A stretch of DNA of 64,000 nucleotides from Mycogone perniciosa. Lineage: Eukaryota > Ascomycota > Sordariomycetes > Hypocreales > Hypocreaceae. The translations under genes and the position numbers were made by a program. The stretch spans positions 16,819 to 80,818 of the forward strand of contig JAOALB010000200.1 of NCBI GenBank assembly GCA_025331125.1, given 5' to 3'. How positions within the stretch are numbered: the stretch's first letter is position 1; every line of letters starts with the position of its first letter. The notes under the pieces are model-generated. The model ran no database searches. It saw only the letters and a list, made by a program, of their open reading frames with translations, and was not told the DNA's origin. Below are positions 13,640 through 27,473 of the stretch, piece after piece.

Positions 13640-16600
13640 AATAGTTAAAGGATATCGGCTATATATATTAATAGATAGCAGAGCGATAAGTAATTTTATT
13701 ATACCTATAACTGTAAATCGCCTATAATTGCCTTAAAAAAAGAAAACTAAACTATATTAACTTTATTAGGCAGAAAGAGGAGCCTTTATATATAATAACG
13801 GATAAGTTAAGTAAAAGACTAATTATTTTAAACTTGAAATCACGAAATGTAAAAGAGTAGTTCTTTGCAATATAGTAAATATTAATAAACATAATATTAT
13901 TTTTAGTTATTTTTAGTTAAAATATAATAACCCTAATATTAACTAGGAAAATAGTTAGCTTTATTAACACAATAATAAAGCTTCTTTAATAACTAGAACT
14001 ATTAGAAAGGCTTTAGCTGTAGGGCAAAAATCCTATATAGAACCTTTAAGTATATTAAAAAAAGGAATTAAAAAAGTTACCTTTAATTTAATTACAGAAA
14101 TAATCTATTTAAAAGTAAAGTTTAAGCAGAGTAAAAGAAAGGATAAATAAATTTAAAGAATAATTACTTTTTTATAAAAAGCATTTAATAATATTAATAA
14201 AATACTTAAAATAAAAAGCCTTAAAATAGCAGTATTACTAAAATAGCTATAGAATATCCTTAAAGAATACTAGAAATATAATAAGCTATTTAAAGAAACA
14301 CTTAATATAAAGCTACTAGAATATAGTTAATTAAGCTATATAATTAAACTTAAAGATAATACAAGCACTACCTTTTATAAAATTTATAACTTAAATAAAA
14401 AAGAGCTTAAAAGCCTATATAATTATCTAAACAATATATTAGCTAAAAAATATATTTAACCCTCTTTATTACAAAGAGGCTATTTTATTATATTTATATT
14501 AAGAAAAGAGGTAAACTATAGTTAATTATAGACTACTAACAGTTTAATAAAGCTACTATTAAAGATAAAACCCTATTACTGTTAATTATAAAATTACAGG
14601 ATAAACTATATAAAAAGAAGTAGTTTACAGTATTAAATTTTAAAAGCGCTTATAACTTTATTTCAATTAAGGAAGGATATAAATAAATAACTGCATTTTA
14701 AACCAAATACAGTTTATTTAAATATTTAATTATAGCTTTTGGTTTTATTAATACCCATACAATATTTTAAAAAATAATTAATAATATATGAAAAGAATAC
14801 ATTAATATTTTTATAGTTATTTACGTAAATAATATTTTAATCTTTTTAAATACCTTTAAAGAATATAAAATATATATCTATAAAGTATTATAAACACTAT
14901 AAAATACTAAGCTACTTATAAAATTAAAGAAATATAAATTCTAGATACAGAAAGTTACTTTTTTAAAGTATATTATTACCTTTAAAGAAATTTATATAAA
15001 TCTATTAAAAGTGTAAGCAGTAAAAAGCTGGCTTATATTTATAATAGTTAAAGAAGTTTAAAGCTTTTTAAAATTTATTAACTATTACTAATAATTTATT
15101 AAAGGCTATAAAAATATTGCATAAACTCTTTATAAATTTACTAAAAAAGATTAAAAGTTCCTATAAATATTAAATATATAAAACCCCTTTAATAAACTTA
15201 AATAGTTTATTTTAAAAGAACCTATATTTATTATATTTAACTTATTTAAAGAAATAAAAGTTAAAATAAATACTTTTAACGTTACTATAAAAGCTTAATT
15301 TAATTAAAAGGATAAAAATAGTAAATTATACCTTATTGCCTTTTATTTTTAAGCACTATATAGCATGGAATTAAATTATTTAATATATAATAAAGAATTC
15401 TTTACTATTATTTTTATATTTAAAGAATAGCAATACTACCTATTAAAAGGAATATATAAAGTTAAAATATATATTAATTACAAGAATATTATATATTTCG
15501 CAATAGTTTAATAATTCTTTAAAAAATAGATCTGCTATATAGAATACCTTTTAGAATTTAATTATATTTTAATCTATTAGAAAGGATCTAAAAACAGATA
15601 AGTAAATATATTTAGTAGACGAGCTGATTATAATAAGGGAAAGATTAAGTATACTAAGCAGATCTTAAAATAAACCCTTAAAGGATATTACTAATAAATA
15701 GCACTTTGAGCTATATATAAAGTATTTAGCGATAATATTATACTTTAATACATTAAAGAGCACTATACTATTTAAAATAATAATAGATTCTTAAAAGATA
15801 TAGAGTTTAATAATAAAGGAACTTAATAATAAAATAAGAAAATCTAAATCTTAAATAAACTCTAGAAAGATATAGTTATAGAAGTCTATTAATATCTAAT
15901 ATATAAGTATAAAGGCATTTGCAAAATGTATAAATAAGTTTAAAGGTATTTTAAGTTTTAAAGGCTTAAAAAAGTAATATAAAACGTTATTTCTTACTAT
16001 ATAAGTTATAGAATAGTTAAAGCTTTAAAATATAAACTATACAGTAAACCTTAACCTTTATTAGTATTAAAGCGACTATAGGAATTAATTTTATTAAACT
16101 TTATTATTAAACTACTATTATCTATTAAACTGGAAATAAAGATTAAATATAATAATATTTTAATAATGATAAACTAATTTATTAAATACTTTTACTTCTT
16201 TTTATATAAAAAAGTAATAAATATAAAAATACTAGGTTATATACTTTTGCGATTTATTGCAGCCAATTATATAATTCCAGCTCAGATTATTTTTAATTAA
16301 AGATTAACCTTTATATCTAAATTCTAGCAAGTATTTATAAACCAGTTAAATATAAATTATAAGCTTAATACTATATACTACCTATAGATAGATAAATAAA
16401 TAAAATGCATTAATTAAGTTATTAAAGCCTATTTAAAAAGTTATATTATCTTTAATTAAAATAATTAAATAAAAAAGTTATTAATTATATAAATATCCTA
16501 TAATAGTAACATTTTAAAATTAACTGGATTTAGCCTTATATATATTAATTACAGCTTTATACCAGATATATATAAAGCGTTAAACAAAGGCCTATATATT

Positions 16601-17170
16601 AATAAAGTATAAATTAAAGTTAAAGATATGAAGCAGTTATATAAGGAAATATAAATATACCTTTACTTTATATAAAAAGAATTAAAGAAAATATACTAAT
16701 AAATATAGATTAAAAGGATTAATCTTTAAAGAAAGAGATATAGTTTACCTATATTAATATTCGCTAAAGAAAAAGACTGTAAATATTAAAATAATCCAAT
16801 TAAGCTATAAATTAAATTTTAAAAAACTTAAACTTTACTTAATTAAAAAGGTTATTTTAAAACTTATTTATAAATTTATACTATTCGATAGTATTTAGAT
16901 TTACCTAGTACTTTATATTTTACTATTTAAAAAAGTATTATAAAATAAATTAAAAAATAGACTAATTATAGACTTAATTAAGGTTTTAGCGGTTAAAGAA
17001 AAATATAAAGTTAAAGAAGTTAAAGCTATAAAAGTAGAAAATAATAAACGCTAATATTTAATTAAATGGAAAAACTATAAAAAGGAATATAACTTTTAGG
17101 AACCTACTAAATATTTATTAAACGCTAAGAATAAATTTAAGCAGTTTTATTAGTCTTTAGGATTAAGGGA
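13640..17170 (+). pseudogene. Gypsy1A pol relic: PR, RT, RNase H, integrase, chromodomain
   Basis: A protease DSG-like motif (LIDSRA) lies near 13665-13685. The reverse transcriptase is at about 14330-14990, with the catalytic box reading YVNN near 14820-14835 instead of YVDD. RNase H is at about 15260-15660 and integrase at about 15750-16980. A chromodomain at about 17010-17160 is recognisable from YLIKWKNY followed by a Glu-rich turn, an expected Trp turned into a stop, and EPTKYL. The protease-to-chromodomain order is that of a fungal chromovirus. Stops sit mostly where Gln or Trp is expected, so the frame is dead but its phase is largely preserved. Confidence 0.8.
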
Positions 17171-17865
17171 TTTAAATCCGCAAAATTGTCGCTAAGCCTT
17201 AAAAAAGCTTAATCCACCTTAGCAGGCACCCCTAGTAACTAGAGATTAATTATTACCTCTGCCTCTTAAATAGATAAAGAAGGCGGTATATTATCCTCTT
17301 TATCTAAACCCTATAGCCTTTATTTAAAAAGTTTAGTATATTGCTTATATACTTTTTTTTAATATATTAAATACAGTTTAAATGCCCTGCAGCCGCTATA
17401 ATCTGCAATTAAAGCTCTGCCAGATAGAAATAAAGACCCTTTAGCTTTTCACCTACTTTATTTTCTTTTAATTTAAGCTTTTTCTGCTGCTTAAGTATAC
17501 GCATAATTAAAGAAGTTAATAGAAAGGCATAAAGGAGAGGAAAAAGAGGAGCGTATAAAATAAAGCAATTAAAACCCTATCGCAGGAACAGCCTTAATAT
17601 ATATATTTACTATACTTTAAAAAGTTACTTATTATCTAATAAACTAATTTCTTTTAAAAGCAAAAAGTATAAAGTATATTAACAGGATTACTTTTAAAAA
17701 GAACTAAAAAAGTAAATAAAGTATATTTATTAGATGTATAAGCGCAAGGTTTAGTAATATAATCTATTATAGTATTAGTATAGGAAAGGTAAAGAGAATA
17801 AACAGATAAAACTTATAAAGGAATTAACAGGTTTTAAAGATAAGATTAATAGGAGGGGGATATTA

Positions 17866-18252
17866 TATTATAACCTAACTATATTAAAAACCTAGTTATA
17901 GGATTACAGTAAAATATTAGAACTTTTAACCAATTACTAATAGATTATAGCTATAAGCGTAATCTTATAAAAGGGATTACTGTATAAAACTGTAATCCTA
18001 AATTAATAGGATTACTATAATTTAAATAATCTAAGTATATTTACTATATATCTCTTTTATATATAAAACTAGATAAGTTATAATCATTTAGTATAGTTAC
18101 TTAAATAGTTATTAATATAATTATTTACCTAAACTACCTATTTTACAGAATAGTAACTATATTACCCTGCTTAGTATTTATCCCTGACCTCTTTATTAGT
18201 ATAAACCTATGAACCTTGGTTTAACTGTTGAGAATTAACCTGGATTGTTACA
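17866..18252 (+). repeat. Gypsy1A 3' LTR
   Basis: 387 bp, directly after the purine tract 17851-17860. The left half is strongly RIP-mutated. The right end (about 18180-18252) retains CCTTGG, CTGTTGAG and the canonical terminal CA. Confidence 0.9.
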
Positions 18253-18854
18253 CTAGCCTGTATTTAATTTAAAAATATTAAAGTAAAAATAAAAGGCGTA
18301 AAAGGGACCTTAATTAAAAGGTAAAGCTAGCTAATTACTTTTATAACTGGCTTTATATCTATATTATGTTAAAAGCTTATTATAATAACTATAACTTAAC
18401 CTTATAACTTTAAAAGCTATAACTGAAGTAGTTTTTTAATATTTTTTTAACTACTTTTAAAACTAAGATTATAACTTTAATATAGTTTTAAAATAAAAAA
18501 AGTTTAAAAATACTGCTATTATTAAAAACTTAAAGGTTACTTAATATAAACTTTAAAGTTAAAGTAATATAATTAATAAATTTATTAAAGCTAAAAGTAA
18601 TAATATCTTTAAATATTAAACTAATAACTTTAAAGATAAATTTAATACTAAGAATATAAATATAGAAACATATTAATAAAAGTATATAAACTAGTATTTT
18701 ACTAAATTATATAATATTATAATTAATATTAAATACTTTAATACCCTTTATAAATATATCCTTTATATTAATAGTAAACTAAATAGTAATGCCTATAACT
18801 TAATATAAAATACATTTAACTATATTATAATAAAAAAGGATAACTATATAATAT

Positions 18855-19434
18855 TGTTAAAAAGGAGGGCTAACAAGCAATACTTTTAGTGTATTTAAGT
18901 AACCTTTCTATTTTAGCTAGACCCGGAATTAGGCCTAATGCTAGGACCAAGCTTTAAAGGAACTTCAGTATATATTAGGAAATTTCTGTTATCTTTAACG
19001 ATAACAATTAAGCTAGGACCAGCTACCCCGCCTACCCTAGATTTAATATAATAGGCATAATGGCTATTGTAAAAAATCTGACTAAAATGGTTTACTATTT
19101 ATATAGCTGTAAGTCGATTTGGACGATTTCCTATATAAATAAATTTTGCGGAAAATAAAAATAAAGCTATAAACCCAATTCTGCTGCTATATTCCTATTA
19201 TTTAGTTAAAGGACTATTATAAAAGACAAAGCTATTATTTATATAATTACTTCTATACTGGCTGTATATATACTAAATATTCTATAGCTATTAGCTATTA
19301 GATTATTTACAATTTAATTATTTATCTATTATTAGCCTAATTAAACTTTTAGTTATTTCTTTATTACTGTATTGTATACAGCTTCTTAAATGCTATATAT
19401 AAATAAGGTTTAGTATAACCTTATTATTTCAATA
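18855..19434 (+). repeat. Copia 5' LTR
   Basis: 580 bp. It aligns to 23526-24115 apart from small indels. Compared with the 3' LTR it has lost more TpG/CpA sites near its start (e.g. TTTTAGCTAG against TTCTGGCTAG). Confidence 0.9.
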
Positions 19435-20099
19435 GGTTATAAGCCTAGGAGAGTTTTCTTTAAGTCTCTATTAATAGATTCCTTTAATGGTTACAGCATT
19501 TCTTTTAGCGCTATCAGAGCACTTATAGCAGGTTTTTTATAATGCTTATCCTAGTGCTTATATTAGCACTTTTAGGATTTTGGCTACCTGAAGCTATTCC
19601 TAGGCTTCTACTGCAAATACTGTTGCAGTTATAGTAATACTACTTGTATTACTACCTCTATATACTATATAGTAAATCCCTTATTTATATAGGATATAGG
19701 TCCGATATTGGCAGTATAAGTCGACCTATTAAGGCTTTTAGCAGCCTTATTTCTTTAATTAAGGATAATAGCTTTCTTTAATAATAAAGGGATTTATTTA
19801 TGGAAGTATAGAATATAGAATAAAAGCTTTAGGTATAGAGGGCTTTTATTAAAACAGTAAAGGTATAGTTAAAGGGTTAGAATAATACTATAACTCAGTT
19901 ATCTAATACCTTAATTAGTTTAGCTGCTGCAATTTTAAGTCTTTAACCTTAACGGACTATAAATCCAATAAAGGTTAATCTTATAGCCTTTATTTTAATG
20001 CTAATATAAACTTTTACCTCTATTCCTATACCTATTTAAGTTCTATTTTTATTAATTCCTTAACCTTAAACTATTATTTTAACTTTAAATAATAATTTT

Positions 20100-23000
20100 A
20101 TTAAAAAGGCATTAAAGGTTTATAGCTTTCCAGAAAGCTATAAGCTAATAGGTCTTAATAATTTTAATTAGTGGAAACAGTCTTTAAGTATTATACTAAA
20201 GGCTATAGATTACTATACTTTTATAGAAAATCCTATAGTTACTAATTCTTTATTTAATTTAAAACAGGCCTTATTATTTATACTAATTAAGGACAACTTA
20301 ATAGCTATTCCTACTATATCTATTATTTGGATTTAAAGCTTAAAAAAAGCATTTTTAGTATTATAAAGACTATATAGTTACTTTAATATACTTTAAAAAG
20401 ATTCCCTTTATAGGGAATTTTATTTATTAAATTACAGTAATTATAAAGGATCTTTACTAAATTTAACATTACTTTTAATAGCTTATTAGCTAAGTTAACT
20501 ATTTTAAAAGTTAATATTAATATACTAAATCAAGTAAATTAATATTTAAATTCCCTACAAAAGACTTATCTTTAATAGGCTAAGAGGATTAAAGGAACTA
20601 TTAGACTTAGCAGAGTTATCGGGCAACACTAAAGGTTTTAATATTTAATTTCTTATAGCAGATATACTAAAAGAGACTAGGAATCTATCTTCTACTGCAT
20701 ATAAGGTTAATAAGTCCTTAGGGCCTTCTACCCTTTAAAGATTAATTGGTACCTTTTAGATCTAAAGGTTAAAAACCAGCTTTTAACTCTTATAAAAGGA
20801 AAGGAAATTAAAAGAATTAAAATAATAATCAGAAATAAGCTAAAGAGGATTATGCTTTTACTAATATATATAATCTAGCTACTAGAGGGTATAGCGTAAT
20901 AAAGCTATTAAAAGATTCCTTTACTAAATTTATTATTAGTTTAAATAGTAATCGAAATCTTTTATAAGCCCTAAACGCTAAAAAAGGGAGAAAGTCTTTA
21001 AAATCCCCTAATTCCCTAAACTTCCTATTTAAGATAGTCTATTATATAATACTAACTCTATAGTTTATATAGTTAATTCTAGAAAATAGTTTATAGACTA
21101 TAAACTTAATAATAGGGAACTTAGTGTTATTTATACTAAAAGGGGTCTTATTACATTTAAAGGAATAGGTACAGCCACTTTTAATATCCTTAATAAAGAT
21201 AATTAGTATAAAAAGATAATACAGCCAAATACCCTCTATTACCTATAGCTAGATATAAACCTTATAAGTGGTTTAAGGTATTACTAAGCTGGAGGATATA
21301 TATAGTATAATACTCTTTTTAAAGGCTATAAATTAGCCTTTAAGACTAAAACTAGGAGACTATTAGCAGTTTTCGGTAGTAATACCTATCTTATCTATAT
21401 TCTAACTAGATATACAGTCTTTAAATCATTAACTATAAAGCTGTATAAAGATAAGATTCCTAAGCTTTAAATCCTAAAGCTGACTATAGGTCAGGATAAT
21501 AAGGAATTAAAGGGAGAAATAAAGCTAGATTCTATATATTAAATAATTCCTAGCTTTTAAGATATTAATCCCTTACTCCTTAACCCTATTTTAAAAAAAG
21601 TACCTCTTACTATTCTCTTTATTTTTATACTAGTTATACAAGACTCTGCAGTTATAAAGGATCCTATAAGTATAGATATATCCTATTTTCTCTATAATAG
21701 TATTAGAAAGCTAGCCTTTCTAGCTGCTGCAGTATAAAACCTATAAATACTTAAGTAAGTACTTTATAGTCTTAATAAAACTAAATGGCTAACAGCAATT
21801 AATAGTGAATTTAACCAGCTAGTCGAATAATATTCCTTTACCTTTATTAAGTATAATAGTATTCCTAAAGGCAGGAATCCTATTACTAGTCAATTAGTTT
21901 TAAAGACTAAAAAAGACTAAAATAATAAAATAGTAAAATTTAAAGCTAAACTAGTTATTAAGGGTTTTCAATAATTAAAAGGAATAGATTTCAACCAAAT
22001 ATTTACCTTAACAGCTATTCCTTTTACCTAGCAGCTCCTATTAGCCTTAACTATTATCTATAACTAGGAAATTAAATAAATTGACTTTATTAATGTATTC
22101 TTTAATAGTATACTTAAAGAAACTATTTTCTTAAACTTCCTTAAAGGATTTAAAGACTATACTAGTTAAACTTCCTTTAAGATTAAGTCTATTCTTAGAA
22201 AGCTGGGTTATAACCTTAATATAGATTAGGTTATTTAGTTATAGAAAGCTCTTTATAGCCTAAAACAGTCCCTTAAAGAATAGTAATAGGCTTTATAAGC
22301 TTTAGGAAATAAACTAGGATATAATCCTTTAATTTCTAACTCTGCTATTCTCTATAATCTAAATAACAGTATTTTTATTATTACTTATATAAATAACTGT
22401 CTTTTTATTAAACTAAATAAAAAAGCTATAGCTTAACTAAAGCTAACTTTTAATAAAGTCTATACTATAAAAGATAAAGGCCCTGCCTCTTTCTTTTTAA
22501 GGGTTTAGATAGTTAAAGATAAAAAAAGAGGCCTTTTTTAGCTTTCCTAGAAATAGTATATTATTAAAGCTATAGAGTTTTTTAACCTTTAAAACTCTAA
22601 GCTTATTTAATTACCCCTACAGCCCTTTATTTTAGCTAATAAAACTATAACTAAACTAAATAAAGCTAATACTAAGCTTTTTTAAGCTATTATTAGTACT
22701 ATTATTTACTTAATAACTTATACTTAAATAGATACCAGCTTTTTAGTCTAATACCTAGCTAGACAATTTCAAGGCCTTTATAAAAAGCACTTAAATGCAG
22801 CCTATAACCTATTACAGTATTTAAATAGTACCTAGAATCTAGCTATTTAATATACTAGAAAATCTAGCCTTATATTTATTAGCTATTGCGATAATGATTT
22901 TACTAAGGATAAAGAATTAAGCAACTCGACTTATAGCTAGGTTATTATAGTTACTAATAGGCCAATTAGCTGGAAATTAAAAAAGGGCTTAACTATCTGT

Positions 23001-23340
23001 CTTTCTATGCTAGAAGCAGAGTTTATAGCTTTTATAAAAGCTATTAGAGAGATTTAATGGCTTATTGGCCTATATAAAGAGGTAGATCAACTAATTAAAT
23101 AGCCAATCTCGTTACTTAATAACAATAAAGGTGCTATTTCTACCTTAAATAACCCTACCCTTTATAATCGAATAAAATATACTTTATTACAGTGTAATTA
23201 TATTAAGGAATAGGTTAAAAATAGTGTTATTACAGTTAACTATCTGGAAACCAGTAAAATGGTTACTAATAGGCTTACTAAGCCTCTTCTAGGTCCGAAA
23301 TTAAGGAATTTTATAAGTCTCTTTAATTTTAAAATTTTAC
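20100..23340 (+). pseudogene. Copia gag-pol relic (gag, integrase?, RT, RNase H)
   Basis: The RT is the clearest part. About 21780-22700 reads as the Copia RT: W-L-x-A-I-x-x-E-F near 21785-21810, KAKLVIKGFQQ near 21945-21975, a DFINVFFNS segment near 22085-22110 where an AFLNG motif is usual, and TYINN near 22380-22400 in place of the YVDD box. RNase H-like sequence follows, with the SKSEAE-like LEAEFIAF segment near 23010-23035 and NNKGAI near 23120-23140. Upstream, 20120-20700 looks like the Copia gag (ESYKLIGLNNFNxW segment near 20140-20170). It is dead through RIP stops, although the frame can be followed for long stretches. Confidence 0.8.
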
Positions 23341-23525
23341 CTAAGGTATATACCTAAAGTTCTTACTTTTCTTATAGCTATTAACTATTTTATAGTTATT
23401 AGCTATCTTTATTATTTTTAACTATATTAGCAATCTTTTTTATTTTTATATTTTAATTACTTTCCTATATCTAGATCCTATATTTACTTTAAAGTTATAT
23501 AGGATAGTATTTATTTTAAAGGGAG

Positions 23526-24115
23526 TGTTAAAAAGGAGGGCTAAAAAGCAAGGATTTTAGTGTATTTAGGTAACCTTCCTATTCTGGCTAGACGCGGAAT
23601 TAGGCCTGACGCTAGGACTAAGCTTTAAAGGAACTTTAGTGTAAGTTAGGAAATTTCTATTATCTTTAATAATAATAATTAAGCTAGGACCAGCTGCCCC
23701 GCCTACCCTAGACTTAATACAATAAGTTTAATGGCTATTGTGAAAAGTCTGACTAAAATAGTTTCCTGTTTGTATAGCTATAAGTCGATTTAGACGATTT
23801 CCTATATAAATGAATTTTGCGGAAAATAGGAATAAGGCCATAAACCCAATTCTGCTACTGCATTCCTATTATTTAGTTGGAGGACTATTATAGAAGATAA
23901 AGCTATTGTTTATATAATCACTTCTACACTGGCCGCATATACACTAGATATTCTATAGCTATTAGCTATTAGATTATTTATAATTTAATTGTTTATTTAA
24001 TTGTTTATTTATTATTAGCCTAATTAAACTTAGTCGTTTCTTTATTGCTGCGTTATATACAGCTTCCTAGAAGCTATATATAAATAAGGTTCAGTATAAC
24101 CTTGTTATTTTAATA
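23526..24115 (+). repeat. Copia 3' LTR
   Basis: 590 bp, after the AAAGGGAG purine tract. It carries the 12-bp duplication absent from the 5' LTR and is followed directly by target duplication AATAT. Confidence 0.9.
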
Positions 24116-27100
24116 AATATAAAAATAAAAAAGTAATAAAGCCTTTATTAAATTCTTAGACTTATAATATAAAACTCTCAACCTTTTATAATTTATTACT
24201 TAAAAGTTCAATAAAACTAATACTTAAAAAGTTAATGGCTTTTATATTAAAGTATTTAATTAAATAGTTATTACTTTTACTAATAAAACTAATAAGCCTA
24301 TAAATAACAGTAACTAGTTTACTTAAAAAACTTTTAGGTAAAAGGTTTATAATAAGTTTAAAGAGTAGGCCTATTATACTAAATTTAAAGGCAACTATAA
24401 ATTTAAAAAGCTAAATAGTAACTATAGTCTTTAATAAGCCCTGCCTTAAAATAAATTAAACCCTTTAAAGTAAAAAGATATAAGCAATCCTATATAATTA
24501 AATACTATATCCTTTACTTTATAATACAAAAAACATTAATAACTTTATAACCTATACTATTACTATAGCAGTTAATATATAGTTAATAATTATATAGAAA
24601 AGTAAAAAGCTAATACTATAAAACCTTAAACTTTATAGGGATATAATAGGAGCTTTTTAAAATATAAAATATATTAAAGTAATAGCACTATAATACTTTA
24701 AGGTAAGGTATATATTTTAAGCTAAAGAAAAAGTATATTAGCACTATAAATTCCTATTGTTTAATTCCTATAATATTAATACTTTTTAGCTTAAAAAAAT
24801 AACTTATTATACTATAAAAATTAATTTTTATACTATATTAATAAAACTAACTTTATTAAAAGATTAATTACGTTTAATAATATATTTACCTATAAAAATA
24901 TAACTTTTAATATAAAAAGGCAGGGAAAAAATTAATTTTCTAATAATATTATATTAAAAAGTATAATAAAATATTAAAATAGTCTATAAATCTAATACGT
25001 TTATAAATATAATAAATTATTATTTATTTATACTATATTATTCTTTATATATTTACTACTAATTATATTAACCTTTATTAATAGTAGCTGTTTAATATAA
25101 GGCTTTATAGACTAGTATTTTCTTTAAAAGTCTTAAATCCTAATAAAGTAATTGCCTAAATTAAAAAGCTTTATTTTAACTGATAGTAAAGTAATAGTAT
25201 AGTTTATTAACTATATAATCTTAAATATAAAAATAAAGGAATATAAAAAGCTATATATATTTTTATTATTTATCCTTTAAATTAAAACCCCTTTATCCTT
25301 AAAATACTATAGCTATAGTAATATAGTCTTAATATTAAGTAGCCTATATTAATAGTTACCTTTAATTTATAAGACTGTTTAATAAATTATTACCTTGAAA
25401 TATATACTATATTAATAATTCCTAGCTTAATAACTATTTTATATAATATTAATATTTTAAGTAAACCCTTAAAGTTAATACTTTATACTACTAGCAAGAA
25501 ATAAAACAATATATTAAAAAAGATAGAAAAAAAGTTAAAAAGAAAGTTAAGTTTTAAGCTTATATTAAAAATATATTAAAAGAAATAATACCTTAATAAA
25601 AAAAGGGATTTATATATTAACCTTATATTAATATGAAAGTAAAATCACTACAATATTTATTAACTTAATAACTATAAAAGATTAAAGACTAAAGTATAAA
25701 TAATATTAAATAAGTCTTTAATCTTAATTTTAATAATACTAATAGCTAGGAACTATTAATATTTATATTAATATAACTCAATATAACTCTATAAGCTAAA
25801 TATATTAATATTTAAAAGAAAGCCTATAGCAGTAATACTATATAAGTAACTTAACTTAGTAAATATTTAAATATTTACTGCAATATTATTTATTTAATTT
25901 TATAAAGGTTTATTTACCTAGTATATAAAACTAACTTAAATAAACTTAGTAAAAGATATATAAAAGCAGGAATATAAAATATATAATTATTAAAACTTAA
26001 TAAAGATATCTTTATAAATATATTACATAAATAAAGTAGCTTTATAATAGTATAAATATTATTCCTCATAGTCTTTTATAAATCCTTTATATACTATTAT
26101 AGCAGAGAGTACCTTTAAAGGATATTAGAGTTTAATATTAATAAGTTTATAAAAGTAAAGCTAAAATTAATAAAAAGTAAGATTTAAAATTTTTTTTAAT
26201 TAATTATAAAATAAAACTATTGGCTTCTTTTTATAGTTTGTAAATAAACTTGCCTTTAAAAGATTATAAGACTATAAAATTAAGCTTTTACTATAAAAGG
26301 AACTACTATATTAAAAAAGCCGCCTAATATTACTAAATAAACTTTAAGTTATGAGAAAATAGTTAAATAAAAATTTATTTAAAGGATTTATTAGGGAATT
26401 TAAACTAAAATATACTGCCCCTTTACTTTTTACTATAAAACTTAAAACAGGTATATATATTTATTAAAATTATTAAAGCTTTAATAATATTACTATAAAA
26501 ACTCGCTACCTATTACTATTAATCTAGGAAATATTAAATACTTTATATAATATTAGATTTTATATTAAATTAAATATAATAACTGCCTTTAATAAACTTA
26601 AAATTATAAAGGGATATAAATAAAAAACAGCTTTTATAACCTAATTTAAGCTATTTAAAACCTTTATTATACCTTTAAGCCTTTATAGCGCCTTAACCTT
26701 CTTTTAATATTATATTAACTATACTTTATATAGTTTACTTAATAGAATTTATATAGTTTACATTAATAATATTTTAATTTACTTAACTATATAAAAGGAA
26801 TATTGATAATATATATAAAAAGTTATAAATAAATTAATTAATATATGTCTTTAAATTAATATTAATAAAAGAAATTTAAAGTAATAAAAATAAAGTTTTT
26901 TAGTTTAATTATTATAAATAATAGCATTAAAATAAACTTTAAAAAAGTAATTGTAATTATAAGTTAAAAGAGACCTTTAAACCTTTATAAATTTTAATAT
27001 TTTTTAAGCTTTATAAATTTCTATTAGCAGTATATTAAAGACTTTTTAATATCTACAAACCCTTAAATAGCCTTTTAAAAAAAGATATACTATAAAATTA

Positions 27101-27473
27101 AATAAAACTTTATACTACTGCATTTAATAATCCTAAAACCTAGTTTATAACTGCCTTAATCTTTACCTTTTTAAACTATAATAAAAGAATAGTTTTAAAA
27201 AAAAATACTTTAAACTAAGTATTTAATAATATTCTTTTTTAATATAATAAAAATAGTATTTTGCAATTAATAGTATATTTTTTATTAAAGTATTTAGCTA
27301 TTAAATATAATTATAAAGTTTATAATAAAAAGCTATTAGCTATTATTAAATTATTAATAAAATAATATTTTAAACTTTAAACTATAAAATATAAATTTAA
27401 AATTATTATAGATTATAAAAACTTAAAATACTTTATAACTATTAAAGTATTAAATTAAAAATAAATCTATTAA
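24116..27473 (+). pseudogene. Gypsy3A gag-pol relic, middle part
   Basis: Gypsy3A resumes here after the Copia insertion. About 24120-25480 is gag/protease-like and not clearly resolved. The reverse transcriptase is good: the entry strand (KLWEW then NKNLFKGFI, about 26343-26390), TAPLLF, the NNITIKTRY block near 26480-26515 and the catalytic box YINN near 26757-26770 (from Y[L/I]DD). RNase H begins about 27200 and is cut at 27473 by the TRIM. Stops replace Gln and Trp throughout. Confidence 0.7.

Larger units (their letters stand above)
10536..18252 (+). mobile_element. Chromodomain Ty3/Gypsy retrotransposon Gypsy1 (copy A)
   Basis: A complete 7717-bp element. LTRs at 10536-10920 and 17866-18252 start TGTTACGACCC (RIP-altered in the 3' copy) and end GTTACA/GTTATA. 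A perfect 5-bp target duplication CTAGC lies at 10531-10535 and 18253-18257. It is inserted near the 5' end of Gypsy3A. Order of domains: gag with zinc knuckle, protease, RT, RNase H, integrase, chromodomain, then a polypurine tract AGGAGGGGGA at 17851-17860. Chromodomain elements (chromoviruses) are known to target heterochromatin through this module. All coding parts are destroyed by RIP. Confidence 0.92.
18855..24115 (+). mobile_element. Ty1/Copia retrotransposon
   Basis: 5261 bp, with LTRs at 18855-19434 (580 bp) and 23526-24115 (590 bp) and a perfect target duplication AATAT (18850-18854 and 24116-24120). It sits inside Gypsy3A. The 5' LTR is followed by a GGTTATAAGCC-like primer-binding candidate, and the 3' LTR is preceded by the purine tract AAAGGGAG. 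Both LTRs start TGTTAAAAAGGAGGGCTAA. The 3' LTR is longer because of a 12-bp tandem duplication near 23985-24012 (TTTATTTAATTG units). LTR differences are mainly RIP-type transitions in both directions, so each LTR was mutated separately. Confidence 0.92.
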
